A stretch of 64,000 bases of DNA from Yoonia vestfoldensis (GCF_002158905.1 NZ_CP021431.1:248001-312000); one strand, 5' to 3'; shown: positions 43,901-53,116, counted from the first letter of the stretch. Notes: generated by a model not told the origin, from the sequence alone. Numbers and translations: made by a program.

Positions 43901-44353
43901 ATGCGCGTTGATTACCCAAGCTTGCAGAAAACCATCGCCGCCCTCACCGCAGGCGAGACCGATAGCGTGGCGCTGATGGCCACTGTCGCCTGCGAGGTCC
44001 ATCACAGCGATGAGCGGTTCAACTGGACGGGGTTCTACCGGGTTGTCGCCCCTGAATTGCTCAAGATCGGTCCTTATCAAGGCGGGCATGGCTGCCTGGT
44101 GATCCCCTTTGCGCGTGGCGTCTGCGGCGCTGCGGCGCGCACGGGGGCGGTGCAATTGGTGCCGGATGTCGATGCCTTTCCGGGCCATATCGCCTGCGCC
44201 AGCAGCACGCGGTCGGAAATCGTGCTGCCGGTTTTTGATGGCAGCGGTGCCCTGATCGGGGTGTTTGATATCGACAGCGACCAGCCCGATGCCTTTTGTC
44301 AGGCGGATGCCGATGCGCTGACTGACATCCTGCACAGCGTCTTTGCGCGCTAA
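43901..44353 (+). CDS. msrC: Free methionine-(R)-sulfoxide reductase, GAF domain
   Basis: This enzyme reduces free methionine-R-sulfoxide (not protein-bound) using a GAF domain and cysteines. The 150-residue product has three cysteines at the family positions: GGHGCLVIPF, ARGVCGAAA and HIACASSTRSE, and ends in the GAF core IVLPVFDGSGALIGVFDIDS. The match to E. coli YebR/MsrC is strong in this region. It lies between two short gaps with dispersed repeats. Confidence 0.92.
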   Translation: MRVDYPSLQKTIAALTAGETDSVALMATVACEVHHSDERFNWTGFYRVVAPELLKIGPYQGGHGCLVIPFARGVCGAAARTGAVQLVPDVDAFPGHIACASSTRSEIVLPVFDGSGALIGVFDIDSDQPDAFCQADADALTDILHSVFAR

Positions 44354-44360
44354 GGCATTT

Positions 44361-44378
44361 GCCGCGGCCAAGGCCGCG
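44361..44378 (+). terminator. Short GC hairpin after msrC
   Basis: CGCGGCC, AA, GGCCGCG forms a 7-bp hairpin 10 bp after the msrC stop, directly followed by the family C repeat. There is no U tract. Its layout matches the hairpin and repeat between rppH and rnr. Confidence 0.45.
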
Positions 44379-44383
44379 TCAAG

Positions 44384-44415
44384 CCTCCGGCGGGGATATT
44401 TGGGCTCGGAAGATG
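44384..44415 (+). repeat. Dispersed 32-bp repeat, family C, copy 2
   Basis: Identical over 32 bases to the reverse complement of 29033-29064. It starts CCTCCGGCGGGGATATTTGG and ends GGAAGATG, 31 bp after the msrC stop. Confidence 0.8.
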
Positions 44416-44475
44416 TCGGGGATGGGCGCTTTTTTGGCGCAAAAGGCGTTTGCAGAATGGTGGGAACCCCCTAGC

Positions 44476-44500
44476 GTGAAAATTGATGGAAGATTTTCAC
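44476..44500. promoter_or_regulatory. Perfect 8-bp dyad over the start codon of the XRE-cupin gene
   Basis: GTGAAAAT (44476-44483) and ATTTTCAC (44493-44500) are exact reverse complements with 9 bp between them; the ATG at 44486 lies in the spacer. A protein bound here would block both transcription and ribosome access. The simplest reading is an autoregulatory operator for the regulator encoded from this ATG. Confidence 0.7.
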
Positions 44501-45058
44501 GCCCCCGCGTCGTTTGACCTGCAAGGAGCCGATCTGCGGGCCCTGCGCCGGGCGCGCGGCCTGACGCTGGCGGCGCTGGCGCAGCGCGTTGACCGCTCTG
44601 TGGGGTGGCTCAGCCAGGTTGAACGTGATCGGTCCAATGCCAGCCCCGATGATCTGGCTGCGCTGGCCGATGTGCTGGATGTCTCGACATCCAGCCTGCT
44701 GGCCGTTTCTGGCAGCACCGAAGAGGCGGGCAAAATTGTCCGCCCGCATACCCGCCGCCCGATCGGTAACCGCACCGCGGGTTTGACCGAGGCCTTGCTT
44801 TCGCCCGATCTGACCGATGATTTCGAGGTGATCCATTCCCGCTTTGCCCCCGGCGCGCGGCTGGATCATGCCGTCAGCCGTCCAACGCAAGAGATCGGTT
44901 ATGTCGTTGCCGGTCGCTTTGATCTGTGGATCGACGGCACGCTGTTCCAGCTGTCGCCGGGCGACAGTTTCCGGCTGCGCGGCGATCTGTTCCGCTGGGC
45001 CAATCCCTATCCCGAAACCTGCGAGATCATCTGGGTGATCTCTCCGCCCGTTTATTAG
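44486..45058 (+). CDS. XRE-family regulator with C-terminal cupin domain
   Basis: A 190-residue regulator with an N-terminal XRE helix-turn-helix (about 15-70: LRRARGLTLAALAQRVDRSVGWLSQVERD) and a cupin sensor domain (about 105-188: EIGYVVAGRFDLWIDGTLFQLSPGDSFRLRG). This class often controls the catabolic genes that follow. It lies 13 bp ahead of the first dehydrogenase gene, same strand, so it is part of the glycine betaine block. No Shine-Dalgarno is seen; the start codon lies inside a perfect palindrome. Confidence 0.9.
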   Translation: MEDFHAPASFDLQGADLRALRRARGLTLAALAQRVDRSVGWLSQVERDRSNASPDDLAALADVLDVSTSSLLAVSGSTEEAGKIVRPHTRRPIGNRTAGLTEALLSPDLTDDFEVIHSRFAPGARLDHAVSRPTQEIGYVVAGRFDLWIDGTLFQLSPGDSFRLRGDLFRWANPYPETCEIIWVISPPVY

Positions 45059-45071
45059 AAAGGTGCCGCCC

Positions 45072-47516
45072 ATGTCCGATTTTCCCACTTCGGCCCGTGT
45101 GGTCATCATCGGCGGCGGGGTCGTGGGGGTGTCCACGCTCTATCATCTGGCCAAGAAGGGCTGGACTGATTGTGTCTTGCTGGAAAAGAACGAATTGACC
45201 GCAGGGTCCACCTGGCATGCGGCGGGCAATTGTCCGTCCTTCAGCACGTCCTGGGCGGTGATGAATATGCAGCGCTATTCGCTGTCGCTGTATAAAAATC
45301 TGGCGGCAGAGGTCGATTATCCGATGAATTACCATGTCACCGGATCGATCCGGCTGGCGCATTCCAAGCAGCGGATGCAGGAATTCGCCCGCGCCCGCGC
45401 GATGGGCAATTACCAGGGGCTGAACCTTGCGCTGATGACACCCGAGGAGGCGCAGGCGGCCTATCCGTTCCTTGAAACCCATGATCTGGCGGGGGCGCTT
45501 TATGATCCCGATGATGGCGATATCGATCCCGCGCAGCTGACCCAGGCGCTGGCCAAGGGTGCGCGGCAGATGGGCGCGCGGATCGAACGGTTCTGCCCTG
45601 CGACAGGTGTGACGCAGACGCCGGATGGCTGGATCGTCCACACCGACAAGGGCGATATCGCCTGCGAAAAGGTGGTCAATGCCGCGGGGTATTATGCCCA
45701 GCGTGTCGGCGAATGGTTCAAGCCATATGGCGGGCGCACCGTGCCGATGGTGACCATGTCGCATCAATATTTCCTGACCGATGAAATCCCTGAACTGGCC
45801 GCATGGACCGCTGCCAATGGCCGCAAAGTGCCTTTGCTGCGTGATGTGGACAGCAGCTATTACCTGCGCCAGGACAAGAACGGGCTGAACCTTGGCCCTT
45901 ACGAGCGGAACTGCCGCGCGCATTGGGTCACGCCTGACGACCCGCAGCCTGATGATTTCAGTTTCCAGCTTTACCCCGACGATCTGGACCGTCTGGAATG
46001 GTATATCGAGGATGCGATGGCGCGCGTCCCGATCCTTGGCACCGCTGGCGTGGGCCGCGTGATCAACGGCCCGATCCCCTATGCGCCCGATGGTCTGCCT
46101 TTGCTGGGTCCGATGCCCGGCGTCAAGAATGCCTATGAGGCTTGCGTCTTTACCTTTGGCATCACCCAGGGCGGGGGCGCGGGCAAGGTGGCGGCGGAAT
46201 GGATCGTGGATGGCCAGCCCGAATGGGACATGTGGTCTTGCGATCCGCGCCGCTATACCGATTACACTGATCAGGATTATTGCCATGCCAAGGCCGTTGA
46301 AACCTATGGCCATGAATATGCGATGCATTTTCCCTATCATGCCTGGCCTGCGGGGCGCGACAAGCGCCTGTCGCCTTTGCATGCCAAGATCAAGGCTCTT
46401 GGCGGTGTGATGGGGGCTTATAACGGCTGGGAACGGGCCAATTGGTTTGCGGGGCCGGGCGATGACCTGTCCGAGGACGCCACCCAGACATGGGGCCGTG
46501 CTGGCCCTTGGCAGCCGCGCATCGCCGCCGAATGTGCCGCCGTGCGCGACCATGCCGGTGTGATCGCCATATCCGGTTTCACGCGTCTGGCTGTGACAGG
46601 TCCGGGCGCGCGGGCGCATGTGGACCGGCTGACAGCCTCGACCCTGCCCAAACCGGGGCGCGTGGGCCTTGCCTATTTCCCCGATGATCGGGGGCGTATC
46701 CTGACGGAAATGTCGGTGATCCCGCAGAGCGATGATGAGATCTGGCTGATCACCGCCTCGGTGGCACAATGGCATGACCGCGATGTCTTGCTGCGCGATC
46801 TGCCCGATGGTGTCACTGTCCACGACCGCAGCGACAAATACGAATGCCTGCTGGTGACCGGGCCAAAGGCGCGCGCCATGCTTGCACCGCTGACCGATGC
46901 CGACCTGACCCTGCCCTGGCTGTCGTTCCAGAAGGCGCAGGTCTGCGGCAAGCCCTGCCACCTGCTGCGCGTGTCCTTTGCGGGCGAGCTGGGCTGGGAG
47001 GTTCATTGCGCCAATGAAGATGCCGCCGCGATCTATGAGGCGATCCTTGGAAATGGCGCTGTCCCCTTTGGCATGTTCGCCTTGAACGCGCTGCGGATCG
47101 AAAAAGGCTATCGGGCGTGGAAAGGCGATTTGTCGACCGATTATTCCCTGCTTGAAGGCGGGCTGGACCGCTTTGTCAATTTCGACAAGCCCGATTTCGT
47201 GGGCAAAGCCGCCTTGCTGGCGGAAAAACAGCGCGGCGTGGCCAAACGCTTTGTCACGCTGGTGCTGGATGATGCGGGCGCATATGACGCGCCATATATG
47301 GCGACGATTTCGCATGATGGTGCCGTCGTGGGTGAAACCACGTCAGGCGCCTTTGGCTACCGCGTGGGCAAATCTATCGCGCTGGGGATGCTGCGCGCCG
47401 ATCTGGCGGTGGCAGGCACCAAGGTTGCGATTGATATCTACGGCACGCAGGTCAGCGCCACGGTGCAAGCTGATGCGCCGTTGTGGGACCCTGCCAATGC
47501 AAGGATCAGGGCGTGA
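45072..47516 (+). CDS. FAD/folate-dependent dimethylglycine or sarcosine dehydrogenase, paralogue 1
   Basis: An 814-residue protein of the dimethylglycine/sarcosine dehydrogenase family, which removes methyl groups from N-methylglycines and passes the C1 unit to folate. It has an N-terminal FAD fold (VVIIGGGVVG), the covalent-FAD histidine His49 in AGSTWHAAGN, and a C-terminal aminomethyltransferase-like (GcvT) domain that binds tetrahydrofolate (LRVSFAGELGWEVHC). Start 45072 has GAAAGGTG 8 bases ahead. First structural gene of the betaine block; about the same length as the second copy at 48417. Confidence 0.9.
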   Translation: MSDFPTSARVVIIGGGVVGVSTLYHLAKKGWTDCVLLEKNELTAGSTWHAAGNCPSFSTSWAVMNMQRYSLSLYKNLAAEVDYPMNYHVTGSIRLAHSKQRMQEFARARAMGNYQGLNLALMTPEEAQAAYPFLETHDLAGALYDPDDGDIDPAQLTQALAKGARQMGARIERFCPATGVTQTPDGWIVHTDKGDIACEKVVNAAGYYAQRVGEWFKPYGGRTVPMVTMSHQYFLTDEIPELAAWTAANGRKVPLLRDVDSSYYLRQDKNGLNLGPYERNCRAHWVTPDDPQPDDFSFQLYPDDLDRLEWYIEDAMARVPILGTAGVGRVINGPIPYAPDGLPLLGPMPGVKNAYEACVFTFGITQGGGAGKVAAEWIVDGQPEWDMWSCDPRRYTDYTDQDYCHAKAVETYGHEYAMHFPYHAWPAGRDKRLSPLHAKIKALGGVMGAYNGWERANWFAGPGDDLSEDATQTWGRAGPWQPRIAAECAAVRDHAGVIAISGFTRLAVTGPGARAHVDRLTASTLPKPGRVGLAYFPDDRGRILTEMSVIPQSDDEIWLITASVAQWHDRDVLLRDLPDGVTVHDRSDKYECLLVTGPKARAMLAPLTDADLTLPWLSFQKAQVCGKPCHLLRVSFAGELGWEVHCANEDAAAIYEAILGNGAVPFGMFALNALRIEKGYRAWKGDLSTDYSLLEGGLDRFVNFDKPDFVGKAALLAEKQRGVAKRFVTLVLDDAGAYDAPYMATISHDGAVVGETTSGAFGYRVGKSIALGMLRADLAVAGTKVAIDIYGTQVSATVQADAPLWDPANARIRA

Positions 47517-47544
47517 TATTGAAAGTTTGGAACAGGTAGAAAAA

Positions 47545-48417
47545 ATGACGAAAATCACGCTTCTTGACGGTGGGATGGGGCAGGAACTGATCCGCCGATC
47601 AGGCGAAGCGCCAACGCCCCTCTGGTCCACGCAGGTCATGATCGACCATCCGGGGCTGGTGGCGCAGGTGCATGAAGATTACCGCGCAGCGGGGGCAACA
47701 GTGCATACCACCAACAGCTATGCCGTGCACCGCGACCGGCTGGCAGGTACCGGATACGAGGATCACTTCGAAGCCCTGATCGCCGCCGCCTTGGAAGAGG
47801 CGCAGGGTAGCGGGCGCATCGCAGGATCGATCGGGCCTTTGATCGCAAGCTACCGCCCCGACATTCACCCCGCGCATGATGTCGCTGTACCGCTTTATGC
47901 CGAGGTGGCGACCTTGCTTGCGCCCGGTGTCCAACTGCTGCTTTGCGAAACCGTGGCCTCTGTCGCCCATGCCCGTGCGGTGCTGGCCGCAACCCTGCCT
48001 TTGGGCAAACCCGTCTGGCTGTCGGTGACCATTGATGACGAGGACGGCAGCCGCCTGCGTTCGGGCGAGCCTGTGGCTGACGTGCTGGAGGCAGCGCAGG
48101 GCGCAAGCGCGCTGCTGGCGAATTGTTCCGCGCCAGAGGCGATGGCCGCCGCGATGGCCGCCTTTGCCAAAGGCGATCTGCCCTTCGGGGCCTATGCCAA
48201 CGGGTTCACCCAGATCACCAAGGATTTCCTGAAAAACAAACCCACCGTGGATGCGCTATCGGCGCGCCGTGATCTGGGGCCAGAGGCCTATGCCCATTTC
48301 GCGCTGGGCTGGATCGACCAAGGGGCCACCATCGTCGGCGGCTGCTGCGAGGTCGGCCCTGCCCATATCGCGCGACTGGCGCAGGCGATTGTTGATGCCG
48401 GACATGAGGTGATTTGA
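47545..48417 (+). CDS. Betaine--homocysteine S-methyltransferase-type protein
   Basis: A 290-residue zinc-dependent homocysteine S-methyltransferase. The zinc cysteines are in LANCSAP and in the pair of GGCCEVGP near the end; the start ITLLDGGMGQELIRR is typical. With glycine betaine as methyl donor it gives dimethylglycine and methionine. That donor is inferred from the two flanking dimethylglycine-type dehydrogenases; S-methylmethionine is the other family option. Its stop overlaps the next gene by one base (TGATG). Confidence 0.88.
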   Translation: MTKITLLDGGMGQELIRRSGEAPTPLWSTQVMIDHPGLVAQVHEDYRAAGATVHTTNSYAVHRDRLAGTGYEDHFEALIAAALEEAQGSGRIAGSIGPLIASYRPDIHPAHDVAVPLYAEVATLLAPGVQLLLCETVASVAHARAVLAATLPLGKPVWLSVTIDDEDGSRLRSGEPVADVLEAAQGASALLANCSAPEAMAAAMAAFAKGDLPFGAYANGFTQITKDFLKNKPTVDALSARRDLGPEAYAHFALGWIDQGATIVGGCCEVGPAHIARLAQAIVDAGHEVI

Positions 48418-50855
48418 TGCTGCCCAAACATGCGCGCGTGGTGATTATCGGCGGTGGGGTGATCGGTTGTTCGGTCGCCTATCATCTGACCAAACTGGGC
48501 TGGCAGGATGTGGTCCTGCTGGAACGCAAACAGCTGACATCGGGCACCACATGGCATGCTGCTGGGCTGATCGGGCAGTTGCGGGCGACCGCCAATATGA
48601 CGCGTCTGGCGAATTATTCTCAAGAGCTTTATGGCGGGCTAGAGGCGGAAACCGGCATTGCCACGGGGTTCCGGCGCGTCGGCTCGATCACCGTCGCCCT
48701 GACCGACGAGCGGCGCGAAGAGCTTTTCCGCTCTGCCGGTATGGCGCGCGCCTTCGGGGTCGAGATCGAGGAGATTTCACCAGCCGAGGTCAAGAACCGC
48801 TATCACCATCTGAATATCGACGGGGTGACGGCGGGGGTGTTTCTGCCCAAGGACGGGCAGGGTGATCCGGCCAATATCACGCGGGCCCTGGCCAAGGGCG
48901 CACGGATGCGCGGCGCGGTGGTCGCCGAACAGACCAAGGTCACGGCGATCAACCGCAGCGGCCGCCGGGTCACCTCGGTCGATTGGCAATCGGGCGAGGA
49001 TAAAGGCCAGATCAGCTGTGACATGGTCGTCAATTGCGCGGGTATGTGGGGCCATCAGGTCGGCCGCATGGCGGGCGTCAATGTCCCGCTGCATGCCTGC
49101 GAACATTTCTATATCGTCTCTGAACCGATCTCTGGGCTGACCCAGATGCCCGTGCTGCGCGTGCCCGATGAATGCGCCTATTACAAGGAAGACGCGGGCA
49201 AGATCATGCTGGGCGCCTTCGAGCCGAACGCCAAACCCTGGGGCATGGCAGGCATTTCCGAGGATTTCGAATTCGACCAGCTGCCCGAGGATTTCGACCA
49301 TTTCGAGCCGATCCTTGAAATGGCCGTGAACCGGATGCCGATGCTGGCCGATGCGGGGATACATACATTCTTTAACGGGCCGGAAAGTTTCACCCCCGAT
49401 GACGCCTATCATCTGGGCCTTGCGCCAGAGATGGACAATGTCTGGGTCGCCGCCGGTTTCAATTCCATCGGGATTCAATCGGCCGGTGGCGCGGGCATGG
49501 CACTATCGCAATGGATGGACGGGGGCGAAAAACCCTTTGATCTGGGCGATGTCGATATTTCGCGGATGCAGCCGTTTCAGGGCAACAAGACCTATCTGTT
49601 TGAACGTTCCAAGGAAACGCTGGGTCTGCTTTACGCGGATCATTTCCCCTACCGCCAGAAAGCCACCGCGCGCGGCATCAGGCGCACGCCGTTCCACCGG
49701 CATTTGCTGGATCAGGGCGCGGTCATGGGCGAATTGGCGGGGTGGGAAAGGGCAAATTGGTTCGCCACGCCGGGGCAAGCCCCGGCCTACGCCTATTCCT
49801 GGCAGCGGCAGAATTTCTTTGCCAATGTGGGTGCGGAACTGGCCGCTGTGCGCGGCAATCTTGGCATGTATGACATGTCGTCTTTTGGCAAGATCAGGGT
49901 CGAAGGGCGGGATGCCTGTGCCTTTCTCAACCATATCTGCGGCGCGCAGATGGATGTGGCTGTGGGCCGGATCGTCTATACCCAGTTTCTGAATGCCAAG
50001 GCGGGGATCGAGGCCGATGTCACCGTCACCCGCCTGTCGGAAACCGCCTATCTGGTGGTCACCCCTGCGGCGACGCGGCAGGCCGACCAGATATGGATGC
50101 AGCGCCATCTGGGCGATTTTAATGCGGTCATCACCGATGTGACAGCGGGCGAGGGCGTGCTGGCCGTGATGGGCCCCAACAGCCGTGCGCTGCTGCAAAA
50201 GGTCTCGCCCAATGATTTTTCCAACGACCACAACCCCTTTGGCACCGCGCAAGAGATCGAGATCGGCATGGCGCTGGCCCGCGTCCACCGCGTGTCCTAT
50301 GTCGGCGAGCTTGGCTGGGAAATCTATGTCAGCGCCGATATGTGCGGGCATGTCTTCGAGGTGCTGCACGCCGCCGGGCAAGATATGGGGCTAAAGCTGT
50401 GCGGGATGCATATGATGGATGCCGCGCGGATGGAAAAAGGTTTTCGCCATTTCGGCCATGACATCACCTGCGAGGATCATGTGCTGGAGGCGGGCCTTGG
50501 CTTTGCCGTCAAGACCGACAAGCCCGCCTTTATCGGCCGCGACGCCGTGCTGCGCAAACGCGATGCGGGGCTGGCACGGCGGTTGGTGCAGTTCAAACTG
50601 ACCGATCCTGCGCCGCTGCTTTATCACAATGAACCTGTGCTGCGCGACGGGCAGGTGGTCGGGCATCTGAGCTCTGGCGGCTATGGCCACCACCTCGGCG
50701 CGGCGGTTGGCATGGGCTATCTGCCCTGCGCGGGCGAAAGCGTCGATGACCTGCTGGCCAGCCGCTATGAGATTGACGTGATGGGTGTTAAGGTGATTGC
50801 TCAGGCGCAGATGAGACCGTTTTACGATCCATCTGGCGCGCGGGTGAGAATGTGA
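48417..50855 (+). CDS. FAD/folate-dependent dimethylglycine or sarcosine dehydrogenase, paralogue 2
   Basis: An 812-residue paralogue of the gene at 45072, with FAD fold VVIIGGGVIG, covalent-FAD His47 in SGTTWHAAGL and a C-terminal GcvT-like domain (SYVGELGWEIYV). The two probably divide the work on dimethylglycine and sarcosine. A family B palindrome (49769-49786) lies within the frame and codes for TPGQAPAY in the linker after the FAD domain, so the reading frame is kept. The gene is translationally coupled to the methyltransferase before it and the GNAT gene after it. Confidence 0.9.
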   Translation: MLPKHARVVIIGGGVIGCSVAYHLTKLGWQDVVLLERKQLTSGTTWHAAGLIGQLRATANMTRLANYSQELYGGLEAETGIATGFRRVGSITVALTDERREELFRSAGMARAFGVEIEEISPAEVKNRYHHLNIDGVTAGVFLPKDGQGDPANITRALAKGARMRGAVVAEQTKVTAINRSGRRVTSVDWQSGEDKGQISCDMVVNCAGMWGHQVGRMAGVNVPLHACEHFYIVSEPISGLTQMPVLRVPDECAYYKEDAGKIMLGAFEPNAKPWGMAGISEDFEFDQLPEDFDHFEPILEMAVNRMPMLADAGIHTFFNGPESFTPDDAYHLGLAPEMDNVWVAAGFNSIGIQSAGGAGMALSQWMDGGEKPFDLGDVDISRMQPFQGNKTYLFERSKETLGLLYADHFPYRQKATARGIRRTPFHRHLLDQGAVMGELAGWERANWFATPGQAPAYAYSWQRQNFFANVGAELAAVRGNLGMYDMSSFGKIRVEGRDACAFLNHICGAQMDVAVGRIVYTQFLNAKAGIEADVTVTRLSETAYLVVTPAATRQADQIWMQRHLGDFNAVITDVTAGEGVLAVMGPNSRALLQKVSPNDFSNDHNPFGTAQEIEIGMALARVHRVSYVGELGWEIYVSADMCGHVFEVLHAAGQDMGLKLCGMHMMDAARMEKGFRHFGHDITCEDHVLEAGLGFAVKTDKPAFIGRDAVLRKRDAGLARRLVQFKLTDPAPLLYHNEPVLRDGQVVGHLSSGGYGHHLGAAVGMGYLPCAGESVDDLLASRYEIDVMGVKVIAQAQMRPFYDPSGARVRM
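49769..49791. repeat. Palindromic repeat, family B, inside a coding sequence
   Basis: GCCGGGGC, AA, GCCCCGGC is a perfect 8-bp palindrome followed by CTACG, the form seen between genes at 57758. Here it lies in the frame of the dehydrogenase at 48417, in the linker where related proteins vary. Confidence 0.7.
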
Positions 50856-51322
50856 GCGACAGGCCAAAGCCAGCCATCCGCAAGGCCGTTTTGGCCGATG
50901 TCCCCGCAATCGTCGCTTTGCTGGCCGATGACGACCTGGGCCAGCACCGCGAAATGGTGACTGATCCTGTCGATCCTGCCTATCTTGCGGCTTTTGCCCG
51001 GATCAGTGCCGATCCCAATCAGGTGTTGGCCGTGATGGTAGGCGCGGACGGAGTGATCCTCGGGACATTGCAGATAAGCTTTCTGCATTATCTGACCCAT
51101 CGCGGTGCAACCCGTGCTCAGATCGAAGGTGTCCGCATCGCCAGCGGCGCGCGGGGGATGGGCGCGGGCGAGGAGCTGATGCGCTGGGCCATCGCGCAAG
51201 CACGCGACAACGGGTGCCGCGTGGTGCAACTGACGACCGACAAAAGCAGGCCTGCAGCGCATGCGTTTTACAGCAAGCTCGGGTTTGCACCGTCGCATCT
51301 TGGGTTCAAGTTGGCGTTGTAG
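50852..51322 (+). CDS. GNAT family N-acetyltransferase
   Basis: A 156-residue acetyltransferase. The acetyl-CoA loop is visible as ARGMGAGEELMRWAIAQA, followed by VVQLTTDKSRPAAHAFYSKLGF, typical of GNAT proteins. The GTG start overlaps the stop of the second dehydrogenase gene (GTGA), so it ends the betaine operon. Its substrate is unknown; a role in trimming amino acids made by the operon is possible but not shown. Confidence 0.88.
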   Translation: MSDRPKPAIRKAVLADVPAIVALLADDDLGQHREMVTDPVDPAYLAAFARISADPNQVLAVMVGADGVILGTLQISFLHYLTHRGATRAQIEGVRIASGARGMGAGEELMRWAIAQARDNGCRVVQLTTDKSRPAAHAFYSKLGFAPSHLGFKLAL

Positions 51323-51325
51323 AAG

Positions 51326-52975
51326 TTACCGCAGCACGAACCCGCCGGGCCAGCGCAGGGTGGTTTCCATCACGACCTCTTGTTCGCTGCCCGCAGGCAC
51401 GCGCAGGTCCCATTCCACGATGCCGCGCTGCCCTTCGGGGTCGCGGCGGGTGACGGCGGGGGTGGCGGTCAGGCTGACTTGCAGATCGTCTTGTTCGGAA
51501 TAGGGCACAGCATCGCGCAGCAGCACGTCCCAATCCTGCCCGGTCAGGTTTTCCACCGTCAGGATCGTGCGTTCGACCAGCTGGTTGGACGCGGAAAAGA
51601 CGCCCCTGTCGCCTTGGGACCGCTCTGGCGTGATCCGTGTCAGGTGCAGGCCATCCAGCGGGCCAAAGCCCAGCTCCAGATCGGCCCCCGCCGCCAGAAG
51701 GGGCAACTGGCTGAACCCGATCATCGTGCCATCGGCATGCAGCATCACGCGCCCCGGCAGCAGCATTTCGTCGGTCAAGTTGGTGAATTCCGCCATACGG
51801 TAGGCATTGGCATCGGTCATCGGCGTCGCCTCGGCCCAGATATCGGCGTCAAAACGCAGCTGATCCAGCGGCAGGCGCAGATCCTCGACCCCGTTGCGGA
51901 TATCGACGCGGTCTGGATAGACATAGGTCACCGCCGCGCCGCTGAAATCGGCCTGCGCGGTGATGGGTTCTGCCTGCATCATCGGGGCGGGCATCATGGC
52001 GCTGTTACGCTGCAAGGTCATCGCATCGGCGGCCATGCCCTCGGCGCGTTCGCGTTCCAGCGCCTCTTCGGAAATGATCCGGCGCAGTTCGGCCCAAGCC
52101 CCGCCGGGGGCGATCTGCTCGCCGGGGCGGGCGGTGGACAGGATCAGCTGCACATCCAGCCAATCCTGCCCCGTCGCCTGACTGATGACGACCGCGCGGT
52201 CGATGTCCAGCTGCGGATCATCGCCCGTGGTCAGGCGCAGGTCATAGACCGGTGACCAATTGGCGAAACCTTCGGTCGTGGCGATTTCCAACGTGACCTC
52301 GCCTGCCTCGGCGGCGTCGAGCGTGAAGGTCAGGACCGAGCCCTGATCCTCGGGGGCCAGCAAGGCGGCCAAGGCGCGGCGGGCCTCTTCCAACGCCTCG
52401 GCATCATCTTTGCGCGCGCGGATCGCGGCTTGCGCCTCTTGTTCGGCGGCAAAAGCGGCCATCCGCAGGGCCAGCGCCTCTGATCCGACCATCTGTGCCA
52501 GGGCCTGCACATCGGCGATGCTGGTCAGGGCCTCGCCCGCGCTGGCCTGCCCAAGGCTTTGCAAAAAGGCGATCTGATCCTCGGCGGCCTGCGCGCGCAG
52601 CCGGATCGCGGCAATCGCGACATCGGTTTGGCGCAGCACCTCTTCCAAGCGATCAACCTCGGCGCGGGCGGCGATGATGGCGGGGCTGGACTGGTCGGGC
52701 GTCACCGGCAGACGGTCAAAGGCAAGGTTCACCGCCCCCAGCCTGACCTGCCCCGGCGCGGCAATGCGCAGACCATCGGCGGACAGGTTCTGCGGCAGAC
52801 CGGGGATGATGATATCATGCTGGCCCGCAGGCAGATCAAGCGTCACCAACCGCGTGACGCTGGCCAGACCGGGATAGATCGTGACGGTATCGACACGGGC
52901 AGCGCCGGTCATCGTTTCGGCAAAGGCGGGTGCGGTCACGGCGATCAGGCTGGTCGTGATAAGAAGGCGGATCAT
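51326..52975 (-). CDS. DUF4139 domain protein (mucoidy inhibitor MuiA family)
   Basis: A 549-residue exported protein: a signal peptide of about 20 residues (MIRLLITTSLIAVTAPAFAE), an N-terminal DUF4140-like domain (VTIYPGLASVTRLVTLDLPAGQHDIIIPGLP), a long coiled coil (about 100-215) and a C-terminal DUF4139 beta domain (NWSPVYDLRLT). The family name comes from a mucoid-phenotype suppressor; the molecular function is not known. It is convergent with the GNAT gene, with only 3 bp between the two stops. Confidence 0.85.
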   Translation of the reverse strand: MIRLLITTSLIAVTAPAFAETMTGAARVDTVTIYPGLASVTRLVTLDLPAGQHDIIIPGLPQNLSADGLRIAAPGQVRLGAVNLAFDRLPVTPDQSSPAIIAARAEVDRLEEVLRQTDVAIAAIRLRAQAAEDQIAFLQSLGQASAGEALTSIADVQALAQMVGSEALALRMAAFAAEQEAQAAIRARKDDAEALEEARRALAALLAPEDQGSVLTFTLDAAEAGEVTLEIATTEGFANWSPVYDLRLTTGDDPQLDIDRAVVISQATGQDWLDVQLILSTARPGEQIAPGGAWAELRRIISEEALERERAEGMAADAMTLQRNSAMMPAPMMQAEPITAQADFSGAAVTYVYPDRVDIRNGVEDLRLPLDQLRFDADIWAEATPMTDANAYRMAEFTNLTDEMLLPGRVMLHADGTMIGFSQLPLLAAGADLELGFGPLDGLHLTRITPERSQGDRGVFSASNQLVERTILTVENLTGQDWDVLLRDAVPYSEQDDLQVSLTATPAVTRRDPEGQRGIVEWDLRVPAGSEQEVVMETTLRWPGGFVLR

Positions 52976-53066
52976 AGCAAATCTCCAGGATGTTTGCTTG
53001 AACCCTACAAGGCGGCGCGGCCCCTCGCATGCCCCGAAATCAACCATCGGCAGATTTCGCCGCATT

Positions 53067-53096
53067 AAAAAAGAGGCGCTGGATCAGCGCCTCTTT
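53067..53096 (-). terminator. Rho-independent terminator of asd
   Basis: AGAGGCGCTG (53072-53081), GAT, CAGCGCCTCT (53085-53094) is a perfect 10-bp stem. On the minus strand it is followed by a U run (A at 53067-53071). It lies 20 bp after the asd stop. Confidence 0.92.
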
Positions 53097-53116
53097 CGGT
53101 TGGATCTATCCGGCGA

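Noticed and set aside
45027..47315. A 762-codon open frame on the minus strand, opposite the first dehydrogenase gene
   Set aside because: It is the mirror of a real gene with strong GC bias in third positions; its translation is rich in His, Arg and Gly with no domain, and the plus-strand gene has all family motifs.
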